Shown: positions 57,326 through 64,000, numbered from the stretch's first letter. The stretch: DNA of 64,000 bases from Mycolicibacterium phocaicum (GCF_010731115.1 NZ_AP022616.1:1054001-1118000), one strand, 5' to 3'. Notes: generated from the sequence alone by a model not told the origin. Made by a program: numbers and translations.

Positions 57326-57886
57326 TCAGCGGACGCTCGAGATCACGTCCCGTACCCGGTCCAGCATCGCGGCGAACGGCCCGGCGATGAGGTTCGCAGC
57401 CGCGGACTCCACGCCGGGATGCGGCCGGGTCGGTGCCACCGCTTCGGCGAGTTTGGCGATCTCACCCATGCGTTCGAGTTCCTGCTGCGACAGCTCGGTC
57501 CCGAGTTTGGCGAACTCTTCCTTCTCCTCATGCTCGGCGTGCGCGAGCACGGCGTCGCGGAGTTTCGTCAGCTTGCCGGTGAACTCCTTGCTGTCGACGT
57601 CGAGTGACTCCAGCTCGGCCAGAAGCTTTTTCGCCTCGTGCTCTTCTTCCAGCCTGGCATCGACGACCTTCTCTCCGCCGGGGAGCTTCTGCTTCGCCCG
57701 CGGATGCACGATCTCCTCCTCAGCGGTTTCGTGCACCGCGAGGAGCCGGCGCAGATCCCGGAACGACCTCGCTCTCTCGTCGCCGGCCAGCACCAGGGTC
57801 TCGGTGAACAGTGCCTTGATCTGCTCGTGCTGATCAGTGAGGAGATCGATCACATCAGACGGGGATTTGAGGGCGTGTGAAGCCAT
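57326..57886 (-). CDS. Hemerythrin HHE domain protein
   Basis: This 186-residue all-helical protein has the diiron ligand pattern H20, H52, E56, H61, H83, H116 and E120 (DLLTDQHEQIKALF, LAVHETAEEEIVHPRA, EEEHEAKKLLAELE, AHAEHEEKEEF). Such proteins bind oxygen, nitric oxide or peroxide at an iron pair. The C-terminal 45 residues form an extra helix. ATG with GGAGGAAAT upstream. A SigF-type promoter lies 56-81 bases upstream, overlapping the end of the diiron redox gene. It is the first gene of the operon with the M42 peptidase and iron permease. Confidence 0.93.
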   Translation of the reverse strand: MASHALKSPSDVIDLLTDQHEQIKALFTETLVLAGDERARSFRDLRRLLAVHETAEEEIVHPRAKQKLPGGEKVVDARLEEEHEAKKLLAELESLDVDSKEFTGKLTKLRDAVLAHAEHEEKEEFAKLGTELSQQELERMGEIAKLAEAVAPTRPHPGVESAAANLIAGPFAAMLDRVRDVISSVR

Positions 57887-57942
57887 ATTTCCTCCTGTGA
57901 GAACGTCAGACGCGCTCGGGCTGTGAGCGCGTCCCCCACCGA

Positions 57943-57967
57943 TTACCCGGTGCGCAGGCGGTCAAAC
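57943..57967 (-). promoter_or_regulatory. SigF-type promoter of the hemerythrin operon
   Basis: On the minus strand CGTTT, a 15-base spacer and GGGTAA (57943-57948) match SigF elements. It overlaps the last codons of the upstream diiron enzyme gene, so the operon can be switched on separately from that gene. Confidence 0.72.
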
Positions 57968-58981
57968 GGGCCAGTGCTGCAGCGACGGGCACCCTGCCGC
58001 CCAGCTGGACAGCATGTGATCGGCGAGCCGTCCCTCGATCGCGTCGAAGGCCCGAATACCGAAAACGATGTCCCGCTCCAGGCCGGGCTCGCGCGACAGC
58101 AGGTCTGCCACGACCTCCCTGCGGACCACCTGTTCATGAACCGCGTCGGCCTCGACGTGCTCGCGGTAGAAGTCGACGCACGGCTGCGGGGCACCAAGTC
58201 TCTTGAGCCCCTTCACGATTCGGTGCGATCCCGGCGACGAGGTCAGTTCGGTTGCGGCGAAGTGGCCGACGGCCGCGCCACGCAGGTGGCGGTGCAGACC
58301 GAACATCGACATGAGGTTCACCGCGGCCAGGGTGCTGCCCGTGGCATTGCCGAGGTAGTGCAGATAGTCGCTGCGCAGACCCGCCGCATCGAGCAGATCG
58401 GCGAACAGCCGCTGGTGCATGGTTTCGTATCCGCCACGGCCGCCGTATTCGTCGTATTCCACCGCCACGAACGCGGCTTTCGCGCGACCGGTCAACCGCG
58501 GAATGATCCACGACTGCGGGTCGGCTTCCTTGAGGTGGTACAGCGAGCGATGCACGAAGTACTCCTGCATCTGCGGCCACGTCGCCTGATCTTGTAGGTA
58601 GACAGACAGACTCGAATCATCGACAGGTTCGGTGTCACAGCGGGCCAGCTCGGCGTGGGCCGTGCTGTCCGGGTCGATGTCGCCGACGAGTTCCCGGACG
58701 GCAGCCAGGAACCGCTCCTCGATGCGATGGCGAACGTCGAGGAGGGCAGGGTTCCATTCCCACTTTTCGTCGGTGTCGGCAAAACCCCGGTAGTGCAGTT
58801 CGTAGCAGACATACAGCGCCAGCTGCAGGTCGAGGCCGAAAGGGTCCGCATTCGCCAGCGGTAGCTGTATCCGCGCCAGGTATTGCGTGGGCAGCCGCTC
58901 GCCCAGCAGTCCGATCACGACATTGGACACGGGACCGCGGGCGTCCGGCAGCAAAGGCTGAACAAGTTCTTCTGTGCACAT
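57962..58981 (-). CDS. Iron-containing redox enzyme family protein (heme-oxygenase-like diiron)
   Basis: This 339-residue helical protein belongs to the heme-oxygenase-like diiron oxidase family: LYVCYELHYRGFADTDEKWE, QMQEYFVHRSLYHLKEADPQ, FVAVEYDEYGGRGGYETMHQ and DFYREHVEADAVHEQVV carry the Glu/His ligand sets. Members oxidise or cleave lipids and amino acids; the substrate here is unknown. ATG at 58981 with GGGAGGT four bases upstream. A textbook SigF-type promoter lies 12 bases upstream, giving a very short leader. The open frame continues upstream without homology. Confidence 0.88.
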   Translation of the reverse strand: MCTEELVQPLLPDARGPVSNVVIGLLGERLPTQYLARIQLPLANADPFGLDLQLALYVCYELHYRGFADTDEKWEWNPALLDVRHRIEERFLAAVRELVGDIDPDSTAHAELARCDTEPVDDSSLSVYLQDQATWPQMQEYFVHRSLYHLKEADPQSWIIPRLTGRAKAAFVAVEYDEYGGRGGYETMHQRLFADLLDAAGLRSDYLHYLGNATGSTLAAVNLMSMFGLHRHLRGAAVGHFAATELTSSPGSHRIVKGLKRLGAPQPCVDFYREHVEADAVHEQVVRREVVADLLSREPGLERDIVFGIRAFDAIEGRLADHMLSSWAAGCPSLQHWPV

Positions 58982-58993
58982 GAGACCTCCCCG

Positions 58994-59019
58994 ATACCCG
59001 CAGGCGTGTGGCGCTAAAC
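58994..59019 (-). promoter_or_regulatory. SigF-type promoter of the diiron redox gene
   Basis: On the minus strand GGTTT (59016-59020), a 16-base spacer and GGGTAT (58994-58999) match the SigF consensus at every defined base. This is the best example in the window. Confidence 0.85.
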
Positions 59020-59091
59020 CCGCACCGTCCCAGCGGATTGGATGCCGTGGGCGCGCAGCCGTTCTGGGATGAGGTGAGTCACCGCACAGCG

Positions 59092-59118
59092 GGTGTAAAA
59101 CCGCCTCGCACCGGGCAT
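59092..59118 (+). promoter_or_regulatory. SigF-type promoter candidate of the UsfY-like gene
   Basis: GGTGT (59092-59096), 16 bases and GGGCAT (59113-59118) differ from the SigF consensus by one base in each element. It lies 37 bases before the ATG and is divergent from the perfect site at 58994-59019. Confidence 0.5.
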
Positions 59119-59155
59119 TACAACGTCGAGGACTGATCCCCCCAGGAGGCATTCC

Positions 59156-59455
59156 ATGAAAGACCCCGTCGACCATGCTCGCACCACCCGGCCGCATGTC
59201 GGCGAATCCTTCAAGGACGGCACGAATGCTCCGGGTCTGGTGGCTGTTGGACTCGCGGTGGCGACCCTGGTCGTGAGCCTGTACTTCTTCGCCAGCGGGC
59301 AAGCGGGTACCGGTGGCGTGACCTTGGCGATCGCGGCCGTGCTGGCCGTGGGTGGCGGCGCGTGGCTGTTCGCACGGCACCGCCGCATCCGCCGCCGCGA
59401 ACTCGACTATCTCCAGACGCACCCCGGTGCGCCGCGGACGCCACCGACGAGCTGA
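59156..59455 (+). CDS. Small two-helix membrane protein, UsfY-like
   Basis: This 99-residue protein has a hydrophilic start (MKDPVDHARTTRPHVGESFK), two membrane helices (GLVAVGLAVATLVVSLYFFA and VTLAIAAVLAVGGGAWLFAR) and a basic/Pro tail. The N-terminal HARTTRPHxGES stretch recalls UsfY, encoded near sigF in mycobacteria; this is recognition from memory. ATG with AGGAGG seven bases upstream. A SigF-type promoter candidate precedes it, which fits UsfY biology. Function is unknown. Confidence 0.72.
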   Translation: MKDPVDHARTTRPHVGESFKDGTNAPGLVAVGLAVATLVVSLYFFASGQAGTGGVTLAIAAVLAVGGGAWLFARHRRIRRRELDYLQTHPGAPRTPPTS

Positions 59456-59517
59456 ATCTGCCGATCACCCTTGCGCTGCAATCGATCTCGTGCACCGTGC
59501 GCCACCTGATCCGTAGA

Positions 59518-59543
59518 GTTTTTCCAGCGCGCGGGACGGGTAT
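59518..59543 (+). promoter_or_regulatory. SigF-type promoter of the acidic peptide/SDR operon
   Basis: GTTT (59518-59521), a 16-base spacer and GGGTAT (59538-59543) match the SigF consensus. The minus 10 ends ten bases before the ATG of the acidic protein, again a near-leaderless arrangement. Confidence 0.8.
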
Positions 59544-59553
59544 CCGCAGTGTC

Positions 59554-59760
59554 ATGACACCAGAACAGTTCCCGGACGCGGTCCCCGACGCAGACGCCGC
59601 CGAGCAGTCACGCGACGTTCACGAACAGGTCCTCGACGACGAGGCCGCGGTCAGCGGCCGCGACAACCCGCCGACGGAGGCCGCCCCGCATGACTGGTTG
59701 GAGCAGACCGCGGACGTCGAAATAGACGCCGACGAGGACGATTTCGGGCGCGATGCCTGA
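59554..59760 (+). CDS. Small acidic protein, unknown function
   Basis: This 68-residue, highly acidic protein (MTPEQFPDAVPDADAAEQSR, then TADVEIDADEDDFGRDA at the end) has no hydrophobic segment and is probably disordered. It has no recognised family. The start follows a SigF-type promoter by ten bases and lacks a Shine-Dalgarno. Its stop shares one base with the ATG of the SDR gene (TGATG), so the two are coupled and probably made together. Confidence 0.68.
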   Translation: MTPEQFPDAVPDADAAEQSRDVHEQVLDDEAAVSGRDNPPTEAAPHDWLEQTADVEIDADEDDFGRDA

Positions 59761-60596
59761 TGGACACACCGATCCCCTATCCCGGGCATACCGCCGACAT
59801 GGCAGAGCAGCCGCATGACGAGATGCGCCGGTACGTCGGCCGCGGCCTCCTGAAAGGTCGCCGGGCCCTCATCACCGGCGGCGACTCCGGCATCGGGCGT
59901 GCGGTGGCGGCGGCGTTCGCCAAGGAAGGCGCAGACATCGCCATCGCCTACCTCGAAGAGCACGACGACGCGACCCACACCGCGACCGTGGTGGGTGCGG
60001 CCGGCCAGACGTGCGCCCTGTTCGCCGGTGATCTCGGCGAGCCCGCCCACTGCCGCGAGGTGGTGGCGCGCACCCTCGCCGAACTGGGCGGCCTCGACAT
60101 CATCGTCAACAACGCCGCCTACCAATCGCCGGCAGACGATCTCACCGACATCACCGATGAACAATGGCGGCGGACGTTCGCCGTGAACATCGACAGTTAT
60201 TTCCAGGTGACCAAAGCCGCGCTGGCTCATCTGCCGGACGGCGCGGCGATCATCAACACGGCGTCGGTGAACGGGCTACGCGGCAATGCGTCGCTGATGG
60301 ACTATTCGGCCACCAAGGGCGCCGTCATCGCATTCACCTACGCGCTGGCCCAGTCACTGGCGAAACGTCGCGTCCGGGTGAACTGCGTTGCCCCCGGACC
60401 GGTCTGGACGCCGCTCATTCCGGCCACCATGCCGCAGGAGAAGGTCGAGTCGTTCGGCGACCACGCGCCGTTCGAGCGGCCGGCCCAGCCGGACGAGATC
60501 GCGCCGTCGTACGTCTTCTTCGCCGCCGACCAGTTGTCGTCGTACTACAGCGGTGAGGTACTGGCGCCCCTCGGCGGCGAGACGATGCCGGGGTGA
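59760..60596 (+). CDS. SDR family oxidoreductase, general-stress-protein type
   Basis: This 278-residue short-chain dehydrogenase has a long N-terminal extension (IPYPGHTADMAEQPHDEMRR) typical of the YdaD/YhxC stress-protein branch. It has the NAD(P) loop ITGGDSGIGRAVAAAFAKEG, VNNAAYQ, the Ser in NTASVNGL and the active-site YSATK. B. subtilis YdaD is controlled by SigB, the functional counterpart of SigF, in line with the SigF-type promoter ahead of this operon. The substrate is unknown. It is coupled to the acidic protein upstream. Confidence 0.92.
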   Translation: MDTPIPYPGHTADMAEQPHDEMRRYVGRGLLKGRRALITGGDSGIGRAVAAAFAKEGADIAIAYLEEHDDATHTATVVGAAGQTCALFAGDLGEPAHCREVVARTLAELGGLDIIVNNAAYQSPADDLTDITDEQWRRTFAVNIDSYFQVTKAALAHLPDGAAIINTASVNGLRGNASLMDYSATKGAVIAFTYALAQSLAKRRVRVNCVAPGPVWTPLIPATMPQEKVESFGDHAPFERPAQPDEIAPSYVFFAADQLSSYYSGEVLAPLGGETMPG

Positions 60597-60632
60597 TGTT
60601 TGGGCCAGAGCCGCGGGGGAAACCCCTGCTTC

Positions 60633-61415
60633 ATGATCATTCGTAGGATCGCCCGTCCGCTTCTTGCCACAGCGTTCATCGGACAGGGCGTCGAAACCCT
60701 GTTGAACACCGACTCCGGTGCCGAGGCCGTACGCCCCGCGCTCGACGGACTGAAGGACATGCCGGATCCCGTGGCACGCAACGTGCCGTCCAACGCCGTC
60801 GCCGTGGCGCAGGCGACTGCGGCCGCCCAGATCGCGGGCGGGCTGCTGCTGGCCACCGGACGCATTCCGCGCGTGGCCTCCGCGGTACTCGCGGCGACGG
60901 TGATTCCGGCAAATCTCGGCCATCACATGTTCTGGGCCGAGGACGATCCGGAGGCCAAGGCCGCCAAACGCCGGGGCTTCCTGGCCGACCTCAGCCTGCT
61001 GGGCGGCCTGATCCTCGCCTCGGCGGACACCGCCGGGAAGCCTTCGCTGGGCTGGCGGGGACGGCGCGCCGCCCAACGGGCCGCCGAGGCCCTCTCGTCG
61101 ACGGTTCCGTCCAGGACCGAGATCGCCCTGGCCCGGATGCCGGAGTTGGGTGAGAAGGTCGGCCACGGTGTCCAAACCGGATTCGAGCACGGCCGCGAAC
61201 TCGCCGGAGTCGCGCTCGAGAAATTGGAGGACGGCCTCGAGAAAGCCGCACCGTATGCGGAGTCCGCCTACCGGAAAGCCAGCGCACGTGCGTCGGAGTT
61301 GGCCGACACCGCTGCCCCCTATGCGGAATCCGCGTACCGGAAGGCCAGCGCACGCGCTGCGGAATTGGCCGATACCGCGGTCACCACCGCAAAGAAGGCA
61401 AAAGCCCGGGCCTGA
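60633..61415 (+). CDS. DoxX-type membrane protein with C-terminal tandem repeats
   Basis: The 260-residue protein starts MIIRRIARPLLATAFIGQGV. It has DoxX-like membrane helices (about 5-25, 65-85, 90-110, 125-142), including PANLGHHMFWAEDDPEAKAA. The C-terminal third is a charged helical region with two 22-residue repeats, APYAESAYRKASARA(S/A)ELADTA. DoxX family proteins are linked to redox and thiol stress. No Shine-Dalgarno is evident before the ATG. The last codons and stop lie inside a perfect terminator hairpin. An upstream in-frame start at 60600 is possible. Confidence 0.85.
   Translation: MIIRRIARPLLATAFIGQGVETLLNTDSGAEAVRPALDGLKDMPDPVARNVPSNAVAVAQATAAAQIAGGLLLATGRIPRVASAVLAATVIPANLGHHMFWAEDDPEAKAAKRRGFLADLSLLGGLILASADTAGKPSLGWRGRRAAQRAAEALSSTVPSRTEIALARMPELGEKVGHGVQTGFEHGRELAGVALEKLEDGLEKAAPYAESAYRKASARASELADTAAPYAESAYRKASARAAELADTAVTTAKKAKARA
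61248..61379 (+). repeat. 66-base tandem repeat inside the DoxX-type gene
   Basis: Two consecutive 66-base units (61248-61313 and 61314-61379) encode the 22-residue repeats, which differ at one residue (Ser/Ala). Codon differences (for example GAG/GAA, TCC/TCC, GCC/GCG) show the duplication is not very recent. Repeat number may vary between strains. Confidence 0.85.
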
Positions 61416-61431
61416 GGCCCGGGCTTTTGCC
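61397..61431. terminator. Bidirectional terminator whose loop is the DoxX stop codon
   Basis: GGCAAAAGCCCGGGCC (61397-61412) and GGCCCGGGCTTTTGCC (61416-61431) pair perfectly over 16 bases. The three-base loop is TGA, the stop codon of the DoxX-type gene. The inner GC stem followed by TTTT on either strand works in both directions, serving the convergent DoxX and DUF6131 genes. Confidence 0.9.
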
Positions 61432-61443
61432 CCTCGCGTCGCG

Positions 61444-61599
61444 TCAATACCAGTATCGGCGTCCGGCGACCGCATGACCGGCGGCCCCGAGGAGCCAGAA
61501 GATCGCGCCCACCACGACGAGCACGATGCCCAGGGTCCACAGCAGATACACGTTGAAGACGAAGCCCAGGATGAGCAGGACCACTCCCAAAGCAATCAT
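61444..61599 (-). CDS. DUF6131 small membrane protein
   Basis: This 51-residue protein has two membrane helices: MIALGVVLLILGFVFNVYLL and TLGIVLVVVGAIFWLLGAAG. The C terminus HAVAGRRYWY is a signature of the mycobacterial DUF6131 family. ATG at 61599 has AAGGA nine bases upstream; upstream codons lack such a site. It lies 29 bases after another small membrane protein gene and is probably co-transcribed from its SigF-type promoter. Function is unknown. Confidence 0.8.
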   Translation of the reverse strand: MIALGVVLLILGFVFNVYLLWTLGIVLVVVGAIFWLLGAAGHAVAGRRYWY

Positions 61600-61620
61600 G
61601 ATGATCGTTTCCTTATCTCG

Positions 61621-61638
61621 GATGCGGCTTACCGCATC
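61621..61638 (-). other. Hairpin with stop codon in the loop
   Basis: GATGCGG and CCGCATC pair around CTTA, which on the minus strand carries the TAA stop of the upstream small protein gene. It lacks a T run. It may attenuate or stabilise the message between the two small genes. Confidence 0.35.
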
Positions 61639-61841
61639 GCACTTGGTTGAGGCAGTCGGCAATCGACGACCTTCGGATTGACCCCGGCGTAGTTCAACGG
61701 CCCGGCTATCACGGTCAGCGCGATACGCCCTGCCGAACCGCAGCTGGTGTCGCCGCCGCGGAAATAGTCGCGCTGCCAGGCGGCCAGTACACCGATCAGC
61801 AGCCAGACCACCACGATGACGCCCACGCTTCCTCGCAACAT
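61629..61841 (-). CDS. Small membrane protein, unknown function
   Basis: This 70-residue protein has one N-terminal membrane helix (MLRGSVGVIVVVWLLIGVLA) and an exported tail with two cysteines (GGDTSCGSAG, VVDCRLPQ), possibly a disulfide. The ATG at 61841 has GGAGGA a few bases upstream. It has no recognised family, though similar short proteins occur next to DUF6131 genes in mycobacteria, as I recall. A SigF-type promoter lies 41 bases upstream. Confidence 0.72.
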   Translation of the reverse strand: MLRGSVGVIVVVWLLIGVLAAWQRDYFRGGDTSCGSAGRIALTVIAGPLNYAGVNPKVVDCRLPQPSAMR

Positions 61842-61881
61842 GGCTCCTCCTACACAGACCCCTGTGGTCTCATCGGAAGAA

Positions 61882-61907
61882 GTACCCATGGGCGCGTGAT
61901 GGCAAAC
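61882..61907 (-). promoter_or_regulatory. SigF-type promoter of the small membrane protein genes
   Basis: On the minus strand GTTT (61904-61907), a 16-base spacer and GGGTAC (61882-61887) match SigF elements. The site lies between the small membrane protein gene and the end of the nucleotidyltransferase-like gene. Confidence 0.68.
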
Positions 61908-61930
61908 TAACGCGCAAGAAAAAGACCCCG

Positions 61931-62479
61931 TCACCGGTCCAGACGGAGACGTGCCGCCAGCTCGAGAAAAGCCATGGCGAAGTCGTTTTCGGCCGCCAGC
62001 TCTCGAATTCGTGGCCAGTCGAGCTGCTCGCGAACGGCCCGCACCGCCGGGAGCAGTGGCGCGAAGTCGCAGTGATGTTCATTGAGCGTCAGCAGCTTCT
62101 GGGTTATCACCGCATCTGGGGTCAGGACCGGCATCGAGATGGCCAGCACGTCGCGCACCACGGCCCCGGCGAGCAGGACCGAGTCCACCGGAACACCGTT
62201 GATCCGGTGTAAGACATCGACGAGCACGCCGTCGAAGTACGCTTTGAAGAGCCAATCTTCGGGCGTTCGTTCGATGTCGAACCCGTTCTGCCCCAATATT
62301 TTCGCCGCTGACTCGGTGTCCGGCTCGGGAACGACGAAGTCGACGTCGTGGTCGGGTTCCGGAGCGCCGTACACCCACAGGGCGTAGCTGCCGGCAAGGG
62401 CGAAACTCTGGGCGTTCGCCTTGAAGGCGCTCGCCGCGGCGCGCAGTGCATTGCGCAGTGGGGTGCGTTCAGGACACAT
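61931..62479 (-). CDS. Nucleotidyltransferase superfamily (AbiEii/DUF6036-like) protein
   Basis: This 182-residue protein has the nucleotidyltransferase hallmark FALAGSYALWVYGAPEPDHD followed by VDFVVPEP (GS...DxD). A conserved Asp is in FDGVLVDVLHRINGVP and the helical C-terminal region is LTPDAVITQKLLTLNEH. Related proteins include toxins of AbiE-type systems, but no antitoxin gene is adjacent, so a toxin role is not supported. ATG at 62479; the frame is open upstream without homology. Divergent from the exonuclease/phosphatase gene by 46 bases. Confidence 0.8.
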   Translation of the reverse strand: MCPERTPLRNALRAAASAFKANAQSFALAGSYALWVYGAPEPDHDVDFVVPEPDTESAAKILGQNGFDIERTPEDWLFKAYFDGVLVDVLHRINGVPVDSVLLAGAVVRDVLAISMPVLTPDAVITQKLLTLNEHHCDFAPLLPAVRAVREQLDWPRIRELAAENDFAMAFLELAARLRLDR

Positions 62480-62525
62480 GATGGACCGAGCAATCAAAGC
62501 CGGCGTTCGTGGGTATCGAGTCATC

Positions 62526-63299
62526 ATGACTTCGATGCGCCTCGCGACCTTCAACATCCTGCACGGCCGCACCGTCGGCGACGGCGTACATCTCGACAGA
62601 CTGCGCCGCAGTATCAGCCTCCTCGACCCGGACATTCTGGCGCTGCAGGAAGTGGACTTCGACCAATCGCGTTCCGGCCGAGCGGATCTGACGGCGATCG
62701 CCGCCGAGGTGATGAACGCGGTGTCGCACCGTTTCGTCGCCGCCATCACCGGAACGCCCGGCGCCACCTGGATCGCGGCTACCGGCGAGGAACAGCCGGC
62801 GTCGGCGGCGTACGGCATCTCCCTGCTCTCGCGTTATCCGGCGAGCAGCTGGCAGGTGCTGCGGCTGCCCCGCATACCGACACGCTTTCCGATGTATCTG
62901 TCGGTACCCGGGAAAGTGCTGATCGTGCACGAGGAGCCACGCGCCGCCGTGCTGGCACGGCTCGATACGCCGTTGGGCGCCATGACGATCGCCAGCACGC
63001 ATTTGTCGTTCGTGCCCGGCTGGAACCGGCATCAACTGCGGCAGTTGGCACGTACCGTCCGCGCCCTGCCGGGGCCACACGTCATTGCCGGCGATTTGAA
63101 CATGGCAGCGGGCCCTGCAGCGCGCTGGTCGGGTATGCGGCCGCTGGCGTGTGCCGACACATTCCCGGCCGAGGCACCGACCCAGCAGCTCGACCACCTT
63201 CTGACCGACGACCGGCAGCTGACGGCGCTCCGACACACCACCCCACAGGTGGAACTCTCGGATCACCGCCCGTTGGCTGTCACCGTGACCCGGCATTGA
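62526..63299 (+). CDS. Endonuclease/exonuclease/phosphatase family protein
   Basis: This 257-residue metal-dependent phosphoesterase has the EEP fold: RLATFNILHGRTVGDGVHLD (Asn), LDPDILALQEVDFDQS (catalytic Glu), ASTHLSFVPGWNRHQLRQLA (His), VIAGDLNMAAGP (Asp-x-Asn) and VELSDHRPLAVTV (Asp-His). Substrates in this superfamily range from DNA to phospholipids and nucleotides; none can be assigned. It has no signal peptide. The start is ATG at 62526 or 62535. Confidence 0.9.
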   Translation: MTSMRLATFNILHGRTVGDGVHLDRLRRSISLLDPDILALQEVDFDQSRSGRADLTAIAAEVMNAVSHRFVAAITGTPGATWIAATGEEQPASAAYGISLLSRYPASSWQVLRLPRIPTRFPMYLSVPGKVLIVHEEPRAAVLARLDTPLGAMTIASTHLSFVPGWNRHQLRQLARTVRALPGPHVIAGDLNMAAGPAARWSGMRPLACADTFPAEAPTQQLDHLLTDDRQLTALRHTTPQVELSDHRPLAVTVTRH

Positions 63300-63364
63300 G
63301 CCTTGTTACCCGTTCCCGGCGACATCAAAACCGTCCACCTCGTGCGGCGTTACCGATTCGAGGC

Positions 63365-63390
63365 GTTTGCCGAAGCCACTTCGCGGTTAT
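63365..63390 (+). promoter_or_regulatory. SigF-type promoter candidate of the methyltransferase gene
   Basis: GTTT (63365-63368), 16 bases and GGTTAT (63385-63390) differ from the SigF consensus by one base in the minus 10 element. It ends 31 bases before the ATG. Confidence 0.5.
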
Positions 63391-63421
63391 ATCGGAGAGG
63401 TTGATCCAGAGAGGAAGCCCG

Positions 63422-64000
63422 ATGCTGAGCTCCGAAATCTCGCCTGAGTGCGCAAACGTTTATCTGCCGCAACATGATTCGCGGCTGTTGATCGAGGTCA
63501 TGCGCCACCGCTGCCACCCGGCGGGCATGCGCGTCGCGGACCTGTGTACCGGCAGTGGGGTGGCAGCGATTGCTGCTTCCGATGCCGGAGCGGACACCGT
63601 GGTCGCCTTCGATACCTCGCACGCCGCCATCGCGGCGGCGCGTGCCAATGCCCGACTCGTCGGTGTTCCGATCGATGCGCGGCTCGGCTCCTGGTCTGCG
63701 GCAGTGGAACTCGAGCCGTTCGATCTGGTGTTGTGCAACCCGCCGTACGTACCGGAGCCGGCGAGCCGCGAACCGGTGATCGTCGGCGCCGGTGGCCCTC
63801 CCGCATCCTTCAACGCCGGTCCCGATGGCCGGCTCATCCTCGATCCGCTCTGCGCCGCGGCGCCCGGGCTGCTGCGGCGCGGCGGCACGGCACTGATCGT
63901 CCAGTCCGAGTTCGCCGACGTCGCGAGGAGCGTCACCGCCTTGCGGGACGGCGGGCTTCAGGCCGATGTGGTGGCGCGCCGCACCATCGCATTCGGGCCC
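63422..64000 (+). CDS. HemK2/MTQ2-type protein methyltransferase (cut by window edge)
   Basis: This 193-residue fragment of a class I SAM-dependent methyltransferase starts MLSSEISPECANVYLPQHDS. Motif I is VADLCTGSGVAAIAASDAGA, the acidic SAM residue is in VVAFDTSHAAI, and NPPY is in DLVLCNPPYVPEP. This pattern marks N5-glutamine or related methyltransferases of the HemK2 branch. AGAGGA lies nine bases before the ATG. The C terminus lies beyond base 64000. A SigF-type promoter candidate lies upstream. The target protein or small molecule is unknown. Confidence 0.9.
   Translation, partial: MLSSEISPECANVYLPQHDSRLLIEVMRHRCHPAGMRVADLCTGSGVAAIAASDAGADTVVAFDTSHAAIAAARANARLVGVPIDARLGSWSAAVELEPFDLVLCNPPYVPEPASREPVIVGAGGPPASFNAGPDGRLILDPLCAAAPGLLRRGGTALIVQSEFADVARSVTALRDGGLQADVVARRTIAFGP

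Noticed and set aside
60598..60622. GTTT, 15 bases, GGGAAA before the DoxX-type gene as another SigF promoter
   Set aside because: The minus 10 differs at two important positions; too weak to list although the gene lies in the SigF-rich segment.
61931..62479. Reading the nucleotidyltransferase-like gene as an AbiE-type toxin
   Set aside because: No adjacent antitoxin or second component; only the fold-level call is kept.
62511..62516. GGGTAT nine bases before the endonuclease/exonuclease/phosphatase gene
   Set aside because: No GTTT-like minus 35 at 15-17 bases upstream, so not counted as SigF-type despite the similar distance to the ATG.

Overview
The window reads as the chromosome of a GC-rich Mycobacterium, most likely an environmental (Mycolicibacterium-type) species. 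The evidence is gene content and order: efp-pepQ, aroB-aroK-aroC, aroE-mltG-ruvX-alaS, rarA, the Rv2566/Rv2567 homologues, aspS-Rv2573, Rv2574-Rv2575 and Rv2578c follow the M. tuberculosis Rv2532c-Rv2578c segment. MPT63, an F420/deazaflavin oxidoreductase, a mycofactocin-type SDR, a 13E12/DUF222 HNH protein and UsfY-like and DUF6131 proteins are further mycobacterial markers. GTG starts and ATGA stop/start overlaps are frequent. Comparisons with M. tuberculosis are from memory.

Layout. (1) 1-3.4 kb: start of a ferredoxin gene coupled to a GntR regulator, then an orphan molybdopterin oxidoreductase. (2) 3.5-19.8 kb: core metabolism, mostly on the minus strand: nusB, efp, pepQ; shikimate genes aroB, aroK, aroC and aroE; a GNAT acetyltransferase and a prepilin-type peptidase; mltG, ruvX, alaS; a starvation-type protein, rarA and DUF3097. 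The type II dehydroquinase gene expected below aroB is absent. A small secreted protein with its own 5-prime hairpin sits there instead. (3) 19.8-28.1 kb: a tightly coupled minus-strand operon. It encodes a DUF2126/transglutaminase giant, a circularly permuted ATP-grasp/alpha-E protein, a second transglutaminase and a zinc-ribbon metallopeptidase, with a DUF4333 lipoprotein just downstream. It looks like a peptide ligation and cleavage system of unknown substrate. (4) 28-33.9 kb: DUF389 membrane protein, HxlR regulator diverging from a thiolase, a deazaflavin oxidoreductase, a Baeyer-Villiger-type monooxygenase and an esterase. (5) 33.8-44.7 kb: aspS, a PanE-like reductase, a large LuxR ATPase regulator, a phosphoribosyltransferase, an MPT63 homologue, an SRPBCC protein behind a perfect inverted repeat, an esterase, a YpfJ metallopeptidase and a DUF222 HNH protein. 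(6) 44.8-48.4 kb: TetR, second monooxygenase, SDR and TetR, probably one catabolic or detoxification unit.

(7) 48.4-64 kb is a stress island and the most interesting part. A DosR-like box precedes an Acg-type nitroreductase. A perfect LexA box precedes the Rv2578c-type radical SAM gene. Nine SigF-type promoters (GTTT or a one-base variant, 15-16 bases, GGGTAT or close variant) precede an F420 oxidoreductase, dps, a second copy of cytochrome aa3 subunit I (ctaD), a hemerythrin/M42 peptidase/iron permease operon, a diiron redox enzyme, a UsfY-like protein, an acidic peptide plus SDR, a small membrane protein and a HemK2-type methyltransferase. dps and ctaD are read from back-to-back SigF sites whose -35 elements lie three bases apart, and both start codons lie almost at the predicted transcription starts. 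I infer that this segment serves survival in low oxygen, oxidative stress and stationary phase.

No rRNA, tRNA, CRISPR array, insertion sequence or prophage was recognised.
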